DNA of 64,000 bases. Origin: Gracilaria vermiculophylla (lineage: Eukaryota > Rhodophyta > Florideophyceae > Gracilariales > Gracilariaceae). The stretch lies in NCBI GenBank assembly GCA_019155205.2, contig JAHNZQ020003149.1, positions 1,869,456 to 1,933,455 on the forward strand, written 5' to 3'. Each line of letters opens with the position of its first letter. The first letter of the stretch is position 1. The notes beneath the pieces are model-generated. The model was not told the DNA's origin. It made no database searches and saw only the letters and a program-made list of their open reading frames with translations. Below, piece by piece: positions 63,540-64,000 of this stretch. The translations under genes and the position numbers were made by a program.

Positions 63540-64000
63540 TGCGTACGGTATAGTGAGCGCCCTAATTGTAGGGCAAACCGCGCGAGCGGGCAAGCACTCA
63601 AGGCGTCCAACCTTGCTCCCTGGAATGGGTAGCGAAGGTTGTAGAGCTCCCTCGATAGGGTCGAAAAGCACCGGGCGTAACTCCGGACGACACCTTCCTG
63701 ACTGGCAGTCGAGGTTGGGTGTGGCCGTCGACCGATGACGTCGGACGAAGTGAGCCGCGTGTCCACGAGCGGGAGTGTCCGCGTAAACGGTAGTACCAAA
63801 AATCGGGCAACGACCCGAGCCGCGATACGGGGCGCAGACTCGAGAGTCGAGTAGATAATTGTAGTGCAAACTGCGAACGTGGCACAGACACGAGCCGCGT
63901 CGCGGAAGCACCACCAAGGTGTTCAAGCTTGCTCCCAATGAGAGGTGGCACAGCGAGAGAGCCCTCTGATAGGGTCGACACGAGCCGGGTGTAAATCCGG
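63540..64000. repeat. Diverged direct repeat, about 314-bp period, running off the window
   Basis: 63560-63690 and 63865-64000 share blocks in order: TTGCTCCC, GATAGGGTCGA, and CCGGGCGTAACTCCGG against CCGGGTGTAAATCCGG. The second copy is cut by the window end. Frames across it are arginine-rich and unconvincing. Confidence 0.6.

Noticed and set aside
63252..63938. 228-aa minus-strand gene at the right edge
   Set aside because: The frame runs across a diverged direct repeat and is Arg-rich without family motifs.
1..64000. CRISPR arrays, bacterial operons or ribosome binding sites
   Set aside because: No regularly spaced short repeats, and every recognised gene and the intron are eukaryotic.

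Overview
This looks like nuclear DNA of a eukaryote with compact, almost intronless genes separated by transposon-rich stretches. A multicellular red alga of the Chondrus type would fit (inference). The evidence is a 3,863-codon VPS13 gene without an intron, only one convincing intron (95 bp) in the whole window, a secreted protein with a Hedgehog-type Hint domain, a PUR-alpha protein, and layered Copia, Gypsy, Tc1 and PIF/Harbinger relics. A 100-base run of N at 1198-1297 marks a scaffold gap.

Positions 1 to about 28,600 are a transposon graveyard. A Copia relic (A) at the left edge is split by a terminal-inverted-repeat (TIR) DNA transposon (592-1591) and by a Tc1 element (2276-3550). Removing either one on paper restores the Copia reading frame. 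Position 6495-6570 is a perfect 36-bp inverted repeat. A second Copia element (B, about 7629-16480) carries heat-shock-element-like motifs before gag and hosts a PIF/Harbinger element, whose two convergent genes are each broken by one stop codon. Two more copies of the Tc1 family lie at 17473-18303 (internally deleted) and 18463-21155 (interrupted by about 1.6 kb of foreign DNA). A nearly complete Ty3/Gypsy element on the minus strand spans 21937-27275, with paired LTRs and a near-perfect 5-bp target duplication.

Positions 28,694 to 63,000 are the gene-rich half: VPS13 lipid-transfer protein (+), PH-domain CaMKK-like kinase (-), Hint-domain secreted protein (+), TBL1/HOS15 WD40 corepressor subunit (-), NOL11-like ribosome-biogenesis protein (+), PUR-alpha (-), Esa1/Tip60-type MYST acetyltransferase (+), DCP2 decapping enzyme (-), a short-chain dehydrogenase pseudogene (+) and an F-box-like protein (-). 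Strand alternates at every step, so each neighbouring pair is convergent or divergent. The genes cover membrane lipid transport, signalling, chromatin, ribosome biogenesis and mRNA turnover; no shared pathway is evident.

The right edge (63,090-64,000) returns to repeats: a hairpin built of CCRTAA-type motifs and a diverged direct repeat of about 314 bp period.
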